Positions 6,675 through 13,412 of a stretch of 13,412 bases of DNA are shown piece after piece (the first letter of the stretch is position 1; each line of letters begins with the position of its first letter). The position numbers and the translations under genes were made by a program. The DNA comes from Paucimonas sp. (GTDB lineage Bacteria; Pseudomonadota; Gammaproteobacteria; Burkholderiales; Burkholderiaceae_D). A model generated the notes under the pieces. That model worked only from the letters and a program-made list of their open reading frames with translations, was not told the origin of the DNA and made no database searches. The stretch covers positions 1-13,412 of the forward strand of contig JAQSWC010000012.1 in the NCBI GenBank assembly GCA_029266815.1, given 5' to 3'.

Positions 6675-7718
6675 ATGGATATTTCCGAACTACTCGCCTT
6701 CTCGGTCAAGAACAACGCGTCCGACTTGCATCTTTCCTCCGGCCTGCCGCCGATGATCCGCGTGCATGGCGACGTGCGCCGCATCAACCTGCCGCCGCTG
6801 GAGCATAAGGATGTGCACGGCATGATGTACGACATCATGAACGACGGCCAGCGCAAGGCCTATGAGGAAAACCTCGAGTGCGACTTCTCGTTTGCGATTC
6901 CCGGCCTGGCACGCTTCCGTGTCAACGCCTTCAACCAGGACCGTGGTGCCGCGGCGGTCATGCGTACCATTCCCTCGAAAATCCTCAGCCTTGAACAACT
7001 GAACTGCCCGAAAATCTTTGCCGACCTCGCACTGAAGCCGCGCGGCCTGGTGCTGGTGACCGGCCCCACCGGCTCCGGAAAATCGACGACGCTGGCGGCG
7101 ATGATCAACCATCTGAACGAAAATGAATACGGACACATCCTCACTATTGAAGATCCGATCGAATTCGTGCATGACTCGAAGAAATGCCTGATCAACCAGC
7201 GCGAAGTCGGCCCGCATACACATTCGTTCAGCAACGCGCTGCGCTCCGCGCTGCGTGAAGACCCGGACTCGGTGCTGGTGGGCGAATTGCGCGACCTTGA
7301 AACCATTCGCCTGGCGCTGACTGCAGCAGAAACCGGTCACTTGGTGTTCGGCACCCTGCATACCTCGTCCGCTGCGAAAACCATCGACCGTATCGTCGAC
7401 GTCTTCCCTGGCGATGAAAAGGATATGGTACGCGCGATGCTGTCGGAATCGCTGCAGGCCGTCATCTCGCAAACGCTGCTGAAGACCAAGGACGGATCCG
7501 GCCGCGTCGCCGCGCATGAAATCATGATCGGCACGCCTGCGATCCGCAACTTGATCCGCGAGGCGAAAGTAGCGCAGATGTATTCGGCAATCCAGACGGG
7601 CACCAGCTACGGCATGCAGACGCTGGACCAGAACCTGACCGAACTCGTTCGCCGCAATGTCATCTCCGCCGCAGCAGCACGCTTTGCTGCGAAGACGCCC
7701 GAGAATTTCCCGGGATGA
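6675..7718 (+). CDS. pilT: Type IV pilus retraction ATPase PilT
   Basis: PilT is the hexameric cytoplasmic ATPase that powers pilus retraction and twitching motility. The 347-residue protein has the N-terminal PAS-like domain (ASDLHLSSGLPPMIRVHG, 15-32), Walker A GPTGSGKST (130-138), Asp box TIEDPIE (157-163), Walker B LVGELRDLET (201-210), His box TGHLVFGTLHT (220-230) and the PilT-specific motif AIRNLIRE (289-296), which is needed for retraction in studied homologues. The last feature separates it from PilB and PilU. I chose ATG 6675 (MDISELLAFSVKNNASDLHL), the usual PilT start; the frame runs back into yggS antisense without relevance. No strong ribosome-binding site precedes it. It is divergent from yggS and followed by pilU after 149 bp. 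Confidence 0.97.
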   Translation: MDISELLAFSVKNNASDLHLSSGLPPMIRVHGDVRRINLPPLEHKDVHGMMYDIMNDGQRKAYEENLECDFSFAIPGLARFRVNAFNQDRGAAAVMRTIPSKILSLEQLNCPKIFADLALKPRGLVLVTGPTGSGKSTTLAAMINHLNENEYGHILTIEDPIEFVHDSKKCLINQREVGPHTHSFSNALRSALREDPDSVLVGELRDLETIRLALTAAETGHLVFGTLHTSSAAKTIDRIVDVFPGDEKDMVRAMLSESLQAVISQTLLKTKDGSGRVAAHEIMIGTPAIRNLIREAKVAQMYSAIQTGTSYGMQTLDQNLTELVRRNVISAAAARFAAKTPENFPG

Positions 7719-7726
7719 GGCCGGGA

Positions 7727-7780
7727 CTTCGCAACGCATGCGTTGCGCCGGGCGAATCCGAAGCGCTTGCAAGCGCGAAG
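7727..7780. repeat. Two perfect palindromes in the pilT-pilU spacer
   Basis: CGCAACGCATGCGTTGCG (7730-7747, 18 bp) and GCGCTTGCAAGCGC (7763-7776, 14 bp) are perfect palindromes within 47 bases. They are enclosed by CTTCGC (7727-7732) and GCGAAG (7775-7780), so a larger folded structure is possible. It starts nine bases after the pilT stop. It has no T-run. Candidate roles are a pilT transcript end or stabiliser, or a dispersed REP-like element; only a genome search would tell. Confidence 0.55.
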
Positions 7781-7867
7781 GTGGGTGAGGCGAAAGTTCC
7801 GGCTGGGGTCGCCAGGTTCATCCATTCCGCATCCAACGTCACATTTTTAGAGTAATAAGGAAGAATC

Positions 7868-9004
7868 ATGGAACGCGATCAGGCCACGAAATTCATGAAC
7901 GATCTGCTGAGGCTCATGCTCAGCAAGGGCGGTTCGGACTTGTTCATTACAGCGGATTTTCCGCCCGCCTTCAAGATTGACGGCAAGATGACGCCGGTCT
8001 CAAACCAGCCGCTGACGGCAGCACACACGGTCGATCTCGCTCGCGCGATCATGAACGACAAGCAGTCGGCCGAGTTCGAAGCCACCAAGGAATGCAATTT
8101 CGCCATCAGTCCCTCCGGCCTGGGCCGCTTCCGCGTCTCGGCCTTCGTGCAGCAGGGGCGTGTCGGCATGGTGCTTCGTACCATCACTAGCAACATCCCC
8201 AAGCTGGAAGACCTTGGCGTCCCGGAAGTGCTGAAGGAAGTGTCGATGACCAAGCGCGGCCTGGTGATCATGGTCGGCGCCACCGGCTCCGGCAAATCCA
8301 CCACGCTGGCAGCGATGGTGGGCTACCGTAACGAGAACAGCTACGGCCACATCATCACGATCGAGGATCCGGTCGAATACATTCATCCTCACAGGAACTG
8401 CATCGTCACCCAGCGCGAGGTCGGCGTCGATACCGATGACTGGGGCATTGCGCTGAAGAACACGCTACGCCAGGCGCCCGACGTGATCCAGATCGGCGAG
8501 ATCCGCGACCGCGAAACCATGGAACACGCGGTGGCCTTCGCCGAAACCGGCCACCTGTGCCTGGCGACCCTGCACGCGAACAGCTCCAACCAGGCACTCG
8601 ACCGCATCATCAACTTCTTCCCGGAAGAGCGGCGCCCGCAGTTGCTGATGGACCTGTCGCTCAACCTCAAGGCGATGGTCTCGCAGCGCCTGATTCCGCT
8701 GAAAGAAACCAAGGGACGCTGCGTGGCGGTGGAAGTGATGCTCAACTCGCCGCTGATTTCCGACCTGATCTTCAAGGGCGATGTGCACGAGATCAAGGAA
8801 ATCATGAAGAAGTCGCGCGAGCTCGGCATGCAGACCTTCGACCAGGCGCTGTTCGACCTTTACGAAGCCGACAAGATTTCGTATGAAGACGCGCTGCGCA
8901 ACGCAGACTCGGTGAACGACCTGCGACTCGCGATCAAGCTGCGCGGCAAGGAAGCGAAGACGCGCGATCTCAGCAAGGGCACGGAACATCTCGGCATCGT
9001 ATGA
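7868..9004 (+). CDS. pilU: Type IV pilus accessory retraction ATPase PilU
   Basis: PilU is the PilT paralogue that assists PilT-dependent retraction. The 378-residue protein has SDLFITADFPPAFKIDGK (23-40), Walker A GATGSGKST (137-145), Asp box TIEDPVE (164-170), Walker B IQIGEIRDRET (207-217) and His box ETGHLCLATLHAN (226-238). At the place of the PilT AIRNLIRE motif it reads SPLISDLI (294-301), and it has a longer C-terminal tail rich in charged residues; both are typical of PilU. The start is fixed by AAGGAAG at 7857-7863, five bases before the ATG. Its own ribosome site and the 149-bp spacer suggest partly separate control from pilT. The stop overlaps the start of the peroxidase gene by four bases. 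Confidence 0.95.
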   Translation: MERDQATKFMNDLLRLMLSKGGSDLFITADFPPAFKIDGKMTPVSNQPLTAAHTVDLARAIMNDKQSAEFEATKECNFAISPSGLGRFRVSAFVQQGRVGMVLRTITSNIPKLEDLGVPEVLKEVSMTKRGLVIMVGATGSGKSTTLAAMVGYRNENSYGHIITIEDPVEYIHPHRNCIVTQREVGVDTDDWGIALKNTLRQAPDVIQIGEIRDRETMEHAVAFAETGHLCLATLHANSSNQALDRIINFFPEERRPQLLMDLSLNLKAMVSQRLIPLKETKGRCVAVEVMLNSPLISDLIFKGDVHEIKEIMKKSRELGMQTFDQALFDLYEADKISYEDALRNADSVNDLRLAIKLRGKEAKTRDLSKGTEHLGIV

Positions 9005-9486
9005 CGACAGTTCACGATTTTCAGGCAAACAGAATCTCTGGCCAATCAGTCGATCTGGGAGAATTCCGCGGCAAGGTTCTTTTGATCGTCAATACCGCCA
9101 GCCAGTGCACTTTCACGCCGCAGTACAAAGGCCTTGAAGAGCTTTACGGCAAATACAAGGACCGGGGATTCGAGGTGCTTGCCTTTCCCTGCAACCAGTT
9201 CGGCGCGCAGGAACCGGGTTCCAGCGACGAGATCGACAAGTTCTGCAAGGAAATCTACGACGTCACCTTTCCGCTTTTCGCCAAGGTCGACGTCAACGGC
9301 TCACAATCCCATCCGCTTTACCAGTTTCTGAAGAAACAGGCAGCCGGCATCATGGGTACGGAACGCATCAAGTGGAACTTCACCAAGTTCCTGGTCCGGA
9401 AGGACGGCTCGGTCTATCAACGCTATGCGCCGTATGCAGTACCGAGCGCGTTGGCTGAAGACATAGAACGACTGCTGGCTGAGTAA
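9001..9486 (+). CDS. Glutathione peroxidase family protein (probably thioredoxin-dependent)
   Basis: This 161-residue cytosolic peroxidase reduces hydrogen peroxide and organic hydroperoxides. The peroxidatic Cys36 lies in NTASQCTFTPQY, and the catalytic tetrad can be completed by Q70 (PCNQFGAQE), W125 and N126 (KWNFTKF). C64 in FPCNQF and C82 in FCKEIYDVTFP are also present; the Cys82 position is the resolving cysteine of thioredoxin-dependent GPX enzymes such as BsaA/BtuE-like proteins, so thioredoxin rather than glutathione is the likelier reductant. It uses a normal Cys codon, not selenocysteine. The ATG at 9001 overlaps the pilU stop (ATGA), with no strong ribosome-binding site, so translation is probably coupled to pilU. 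Downstream lies a 38-bp gap and the converging glcF gene; no terminator hairpin is evident. Confidence 0.94.
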   Translation: MTTVHDFQANRISGQSVDLGEFRGKVLLIVNTASQCTFTPQYKGLEELYGKYKDRGFEVLAFPCNQFGAQEPGSSDEIDKFCKEIYDVTFPLFAKVDVNGSQSHPLYQFLKKQAAGIMGTERIKWNFTKFLVRKDGSVYQRYAPYAVPSALAEDIERLLAE

Positions 9487-9524
9487 GCCTCGAGGTACGT
9501 TTCAGTCTCCTCAGGAACAGGCAT

Positions 9525-10751
9525 TCAGTCACGTATCGCGCGGTCGACCAGTTCAATCCAGTGCATCACCGGAATGCCGGTGCCTGATTGCAGGTGCGTG
9601 ATGCAACCTACGTTCGCCGACAAGATGATTTCCGGCTTCGTCGCCTGCAGCTTGTCCAGCTTGCGGTCACGAAGCTGATAAGCGTATTCCGGGTGGAGCA
9701 CGGAATATGTGCCGGCCGAACCGCAGCATAAATGCACTTCGTCCGGAATGCGGACTGTCATTCCCGCCTTGCGCAGGAAATCCTCGACCTTGCCGCGCAC
9801 CTTGATGCCGTGCTGAAGCGAGCATGGCGGATGAAACACCACCTCCTGCTTCAGTCGCCCTTTCAGTTTTTCCAGTAGGTCCGTCTCGAACTCCGGAAGA
9901 AGTTCGCTCAGATCCCTGGTCAGCTCGCTCACCTGTTTCGCCTTCTCCGCGTAGTCTGGATCGTGCCGCAGCAGGTGGCCGTATTCCTTGACCATGGCGC
10001 CGCAGCCGGAGGCATTCATCACGATCGCGTCCGCGCCGGATTCGACGTGCGGCCACCAGGCATCGATATTGCGCCGCATGTCGGCAAGTCCGCCTTCATG
10101 GTCGTTCATGTGATAACGGATGGCGCCGCAGCAGCCCTCTTTTTTTGCGACCACGGCTTGTATGCCCAACTTGTCGAACACACGCGCCGTCGCGGTATTG
10201 ATGTTCGGCGCCATGCCGGGCTGAACACAGCCTGCCAGCATCAGCATCTTCCGGGCATGCCGGGCTTTCGGCCACCGGCCTGCGTCCTGACGCGTCGGCA
10301 CCTTGTTCTTCAATGCATGAGGCAATAGCGAACGTAGCGCCTGCCCCGTCCGCAGCGCCGGCTTGAACAGCCATTGTCGCGTCACGCCTTCCTTCAATAC
10401 CGTGCGCACAATGCGCTCCCGCAGCGGACGCTCGACGCGGTCTTCCACCACCTTACGCCCTATTTCCACCAGCCGGCCATACTGCACGCCGGACGGGCAG
10501 GTGGTTTCGCAATTGCGGCAGGTGAGGCATCGATCCAGATGAAGCTGCGTACGCTCCGTTGGCTCCTTGCCTTCCAATACCTGTTTCATCAGGTAGATGC
10601 GGCCGCGCGGCCCATCGAGTTCGTCGCCGAGCAATTGATAGGTTGGGCAGGTTGCAGTACAGAAGCCGCAATGCACGCAGGCCCTGAGTATCGCATCGGC
10701 CTCTTCGCCCTCGGGTGTGTTTCTGATGAAATCGGCCAGTTTGGTCTGCAT
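9525..10751 (-). CDS. glcF: Glycolate oxidase iron-sulfur subunit GlcF
   Basis: GlcF is the electron-transfer subunit of the GlcDEF complex that oxidises glycolate to glyoxylate and passes electrons on to the respiratory chain. The 408-residue protein (E. coli 407) has two 4Fe-4S ferredoxin motifs, C25-x2-C28-x2-C31-x3-C35 and C75-x2-C78-x2-C81-x3-C85, and two CCG-type cysteine-rich domains with Cys207/208 (EGCCGAIRYH) and Cys342/343 (HLCCGSAGTYS). I chose ATG 10751 (MQTKLADFIRNTPEG), the usual start, one base after the glcE stop (TGACATG); the longer frame to 10802 runs inside glcE. Last gene of the glcDEF run, converging on the peroxidase gene. The length and neighbours separate it from LutA/LldE-type proteins. 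Confidence 0.95.
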   Translation of the reverse strand: MQTKLADFIRNTPEGEEADAILRACVHCGFCTATCPTYQLLGDELDGPRGRIYLMKQVLEGKEPTERTQLHLDRCLTCRNCETTCPSGVQYGRLVEIGRKVVEDRVERPLRERIVRTVLKEGVTRQWLFKPALRTGQALRSLLPHALKNKVPTRQDAGRWPKARHARKMLMLAGCVQPGMAPNINTATARVFDKLGIQAVVAKKEGCCGAIRYHMNDHEGGLADMRRNIDAWWPHVESGADAIVMNASGCGAMVKEYGHLLRHDPDYAEKAKQVSELTRDLSELLPEFETDLLEKLKGRLKQEVVFHPPCSLQHGIKVRGKVEDFLRKAGMTVRIPDEVHLCCGSAGTYSVLHPEYAYQLRDRKLDKLQATKPEIILSANVGCITHLQSGTGIPVMHWIELVDRAIRD

Positions 10752-10752
10752 G

Positions 10753-11823
10753 TCAGTAGGTCTCGTACATTCGTCCGCGATTGAAAATATTCGCCGGATC
10801 AAACTCTTCCTTCAGACGGCGATGGATTTTTGCGACCGCAGGCTGAAGCGGATGAAACACACCGGCAGCCTTGATGCCACCCCGGTAAAGCGTGGCATGC
10901 CCACCCAGCTTGGCGACAGTGGAGCGGACCGCGGCTGCATCGGCCACCGACTTCAGCCAGCGTTGCGCGCCGCCCCACTCGATCAACTGTTCGCCAGGAA
11001 GCGGAATCGACAAGGTGATGGATGGCAGCGAGAGGCGCCACAAGGCTTTCTTGTCGCTGAAGCTGTCTGTGAAAAACGGGTTGCTGTGTTCGCGCAGGCT
11101 CTGCCATATCGCATCAGCCTGCGCTTCGATATCGCCGCCGACTTTCTCCCTGGCCGCCCTCACTGCAGCCTGTGCGCCCGACAGCCGCACCAGCAGCAGG
11201 CCGTCATGCCAAGCCGTGGCGGAAATCGGCAATGGTTGCGCGCCCCATTCGTTCAGGCGACGTATCGCGTCTGCCTGCTTCATCTCAAGCTGGAGTGTGG
11301 TTTCCGCCAGAGGCGTGGGCATAACCTTCAAAGACGCTTCGAGAATCAGCCCCAGAGTGCCGAGCGACCCCGACAACAGGCGCGACACATCGTAGCCCGC
11401 CACATTCTTCATCACCCGGCCGCCGAAATGCAGCACCTCGCCCCTGCCGTTCATCAGCACCGCACCAAGCATGAAATCGCGCAGGGCGCCTGCAAACTGT
11501 CGCCTCGGCCCCGAAAGTCCGCTGGCCACCATGCCGCCGAAGGTAGCCGCAGGGCCGAAATGCGGCGGTTCGAAGGCCAGCATCTGGTTGCGTTCGGCCA
11601 GTGCCGCTTCTATTTCCGCCAGCGGCGTGCCGCAGCGCGCGGTGATCACCAGCTCGGTCGGCTCATAATCAACGATGCCGGAATAGCCGCGTGTATCGAG
11701 TACGGTTCCCTTCAGCGACTGGCCATACCAGTCCTTGCTGCCTCCGCCGCGCAGCCGTAGCGGCAGCTTGCGTTCGCGAGCATGGATGACGATGTCATGA
11801 AACTGCTGCAACACGTTGCTCAT
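10753..11823 (-). CDS. glcE: Glycolate oxidase FAD-binding subunit GlcE
   Basis: GlcE is the second FAD-binding subunit of glycolate oxidase, a shortened relative of GlcD. The 356-residue protein has the FAD-binding-4 motif LRLRGGGSKDWYG (22-34), then GGMVASGLSGPRR (96-108) and KNVAGYDVSRLLSGSLGTLG (139-158), which are characteristic of GlcE; the C-terminus ends with DPANIFNRGRM, the family closing motif. The ATG at 11823 follows the glcD stop by one base (TAGCATG), and GAGG in the end of glcD (complement of 11831-11834) is a fitting ribosome-binding site. Expression is surely as one operon with glcD and glcF. Confidence 0.95.
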   Translation of the reverse strand: MSNVLQQFHDIVIHARERKLPLRLRGGGSKDWYGQSLKGTVLDTRGYSGIVDYEPTELVITARCGTPLAEIEAALAERNQMLAFEPPHFGPAATFGGMVASGLSGPRRQFAGALRDFMLGAVLMNGRGEVLHFGGRVMKNVAGYDVSRLLSGSLGTLGLILEASLKVMPTPLAETTLQLEMKQADAIRRLNEWGAQPLPISATAWHDGLLLVRLSGAQAAVRAAREKVGGDIEAQADAIWQSLREHSNPFFTDSFSDKKALWRLSLPSITLSIPLPGEQLIEWGGAQRWLKSVADAAAVRSTVAKLGGHATLYRGGIKAAGVFHPLQPAVAKIHRRLKEEFDPANIFNRGRMYETY

Positions 11824-11824
11824 G

Positions 11825-13324
11825 CTAGAACCTCGGCAACTCTGGAAACTTCAACTCGCCGCGTTTCACGTGCATCTTTCCATATTCAGCACAGCGGCGA
11901 AGCGTGGGAATCGCCTTGTCGGGATTCAGCACGGAGGCCGGATCGAATGCATGCTTGACAGCGAAGAAGGCTTCGATCTCGGCCGGCGAGAATTGCACGC
12001 ACATCGAGTTGATCTTCTCGATGCCGACGCCGTGTTCGCCGGTGATGGTGCCGCCGACTTCGACGCACAGCTCGAGTATCTCCGCGCCAAACAATTCGGC
12101 ACGGCGGAATTCATCCTCCTTGTTGGCATCAAACAGAATTAGTGGATGAAGATTACCGTCTCCTGCATGAAACACGTTTGCACAGCGCAAGCCGTACTTC
12201 TTTTCCATTTCCTCGATGCGCAACAGTACGCGTGCCAAATGCTTGCGCGGAATGGTGCCGTCCATGCAGTAATAATCCGGAGAAATTCGGCCCGCGGCGG
12301 GAAAGGCATTCTTTCGGCCCGACCAGAAACGCAGGCGCTCGGTTTCGTCCTGGGACACGGCGATCGCGGTGGCGCCGGACGATTTGAGCACCTCGCTCAT
12401 GCGCGCAATCTCTTCCTCCACTTCCTCCGCAATGCCATCCGATTCACACAACAGGATGGCAGCGGCATCCGTGTCATAACCGGCTTTCACGAAGGGCTCC
12501 ACCATTCGCGACGAGGTTCGGTCCATCATTTCCAGACCTGCAGGAATGATGCCCGCCGCGATCACATTGGCTACCGCATCGCCACCTCTGGTGACGTCAT
12601 CGAAGGAAGCCATGATCACGCGGGCAACGGGCGGGCGCGCGATCAATCGCACCGTTGCCTCTGTGACCACACCCAGCATGCCTTCGGAACCAATGAAGAG
12701 CGCCAGCAGATCGAGGCCTGGCGCATCGAGCGCATCGCCGCCGAGTTCGACCACGTCGCCATCCGACGTCACCATGCGGACGCGCATCACGTTGTGCACT
12801 GTCAGGCCGTATTTCAGGCAATGCACGCCGCCCGAATTCTCGGCAATGTTGCCGCCTATCGTGCACGCGATTTGCGAAGAGGGATCGGGCGCGTAGTTCA
12901 GCCCATGCAAGGCGGCCGCTTCTGAAATCGCGAGATTGCGCACACCCGGCTGCACCACTGCGGTACGCGATGACGGGTCGATCCTGATGATCCTGTTGAA
13001 CTTGGCCATGGACAGCACGACACCGCCAGGCGTCGGCATGGCACCGCCGGAAAGGCCGGTGCCGGCTCCGCGCGGCACGATCGGCACGCCCAGCTCGCGG
13101 CAAACGCGAAGAATGTCTACCACCTGGGCTTCCGTCTCAGGCAGGGCGACAATCATCGGTAGCTGCCGATAGGCGGACAAGCCGTCGCACTCGTAGGGGC
13201 GCGTGTCTTCCTCGTCATACAGAAGATAACCGGGGCGCAATATTGCCTGCAACGCACTCACGACCCGATGTTGCCGCTCGGCAGTGAATGGAGGATCAGC
13301 ACGTCCCTCTGCGGGTGAATTCAT
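11825..13324 (-). CDS. glcD: Glycolate oxidase FAD-linked subunit GlcD
   Basis: GlcD is the catalytic FAD subunit of glycolate oxidase, a vanillyl-alcohol-oxidase-fold flavoprotein. With the chosen start the protein has 499 residues, equal to E. coli GlcD. It shows FAD-binding PRGAGTGLSGGA (84-95), the segment GGNIAENSGGVHCLKYG, and the C-terminal FAD-oxidase signatures HAGDGNLHP (386-394), GTITGEHGVG (425-434) and DPASVLNPDK (461-470). The frame is open to an ATG at 13381, and in-frame ATGs also lie at 13369 and 13354; none of the four has a convincing ribosome-binding site. I chose 13324 (MNSPAEGRAD) because of family length, since the extra 19 residues look unconserved. First gene of glcDEF; its promoter is at or beyond the window edge, and no glcC regulator is seen. 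D-lactate dehydrogenase is a relative, but glcE and glcF next door favour glycolate. Confidence 0.93.
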   Translation of the reverse strand: MNSPAEGRADPPFTAERQHRVVSALQAILRPGYLLYDEEDTRPYECDGLSAYRQLPMIVALPETEAQVVDILRVCRELGVPIVPRGAGTGLSGGAMPTPGGVVLSMAKFNRIIRIDPSSRTAVVQPGVRNLAISEAAALHGLNYAPDPSSQIACTIGGNIAENSGGVHCLKYGLTVHNVMRVRMVTSDGDVVELGGDALDAPGLDLLALFIGSEGMLGVVTEATVRLIARPPVARVIMASFDDVTRGGDAVANVIAAGIIPAGLEMMDRTSSRMVEPFVKAGYDTDAAAILLCESDGIAEEVEEEIARMSEVLKSSGATAIAVSQDETERLRFWSGRKNAFPAAGRISPDYYCMDGTIPRKHLARVLLRIEEMEKKYGLRCANVFHAGDGNLHPLILFDANKEDEFRRAELFGAEILELCVEVGGTITGEHGVGIEKINSMCVQFSPAEIEAFFAVKHAFDPASVLNPDKAIPTLRRCAEYGKMHVKRGELKFPELPRF

Positions 13325-13412
13325 CGGTCCGATAGGAGAATGGAAGCCGTTCATTGTAGGCAGATTCATCGGTGCGGGCATGCCGCCGCCAGTGGCGAAC
13401 GCCGATTAGAGC

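Noticed and set aside
6690..7772. 360-codon minus-strand open frame opposite pilT
   Set aside because: It mirrors pilT; its composition (rich in Arg, His, Gln) is what the complement of a GC-rich gene gives, and it has no recognisable domain.
9488..9495. CCTCGAGG palindrome between the peroxidase and glcF
   Set aside because: Eight bases without loop or T-run; likely chance.
10717..11760. 347-codon plus-strand open frame opposite glcE
   Set aside because: Shadow of glcE: low-complexity Arg/Gln/His-rich product, no motif, no ribosome-binding site.
12146..12925. 259-codon plus-strand open frame opposite glcD
   Set aside because: Histidine- and arginine-rich antisense product without domain features; glcD is certain on the other strand.

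Overview
The window reads as an ordinary chromosomal stretch of a moderately GC-rich betaproteobacterium, most likely of the Oxalobacteraceae/Burkholderiales. This placement is an inference from protein character, gene content (peroxide-type OxyR next to ubiA; proC-yggS back to back with pilT-pilU; glcDEF) and base composition; no rRNA or other taxonomic marker is present. There are thirteen protein-coding genes (the first is cut by the window edge), packed tightly with many stop/start overlaps. I see no tRNA, rRNA, CRISPR array, insertion sequence, phage gene or toxin-antitoxin pair.

Left part (1-3593): the C-terminal five-sixths of OxyR, with both redox cysteines, overlaps the start of ubiA (4-hydroxybenzoate polyprenyltransferase, ubiquinone synthesis). 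A cytoplasmic hybrid histidine kinase (two near-identical PAS domains, HisKA, HATPase, receiver) converges on ubiA. Its leader holds a perfect 12-bp hairpin beside the start codon and a five-codon ORF ending in a TGATG stop/start overlap. About 320 bp of AT-richer non-coding DNA follows.

Middle (3949-6584): a yqjD-yqjE-yqjK-like cluster of small membrane-associated proteins ends at a strong palindrome shared as a convergent terminator with the leftward pair yggS-proC (PLP-homeostasis protein and pyrroline-5-carboxylate reductase, overlapping by 11 nt).

Right-centre (6585-9486): the type IV pilus motor genes pilT (AIRNLIRE motif intact) and pilU run rightward from yggS, separated by a spacer with two perfect palindromes. 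A thioredoxin-type glutathione peroxidase gene overlaps the pilU stop codon.

Right part (9525-13324): glcD-glcE-glcF encode the three subunits of glycolate oxidase on the minus strand, with one-nucleotide gaps between genes. No glcC regulator or glcG lies inside the window.

Functionally the window mixes peroxide defence (oxyR, gpx), respiratory quinone and glycolate oxidation (ubiA, glcDEF), envelope stress/stationary-phase proteins (yqjDEK), twitching motility (pilTU) and one orphan signalling protein. No convincing new multi-gene system is visible. The points most worth a second look are the kinase leader, the pilT-pilU spacer palindromes and the coupling of a peroxidase to pilU.
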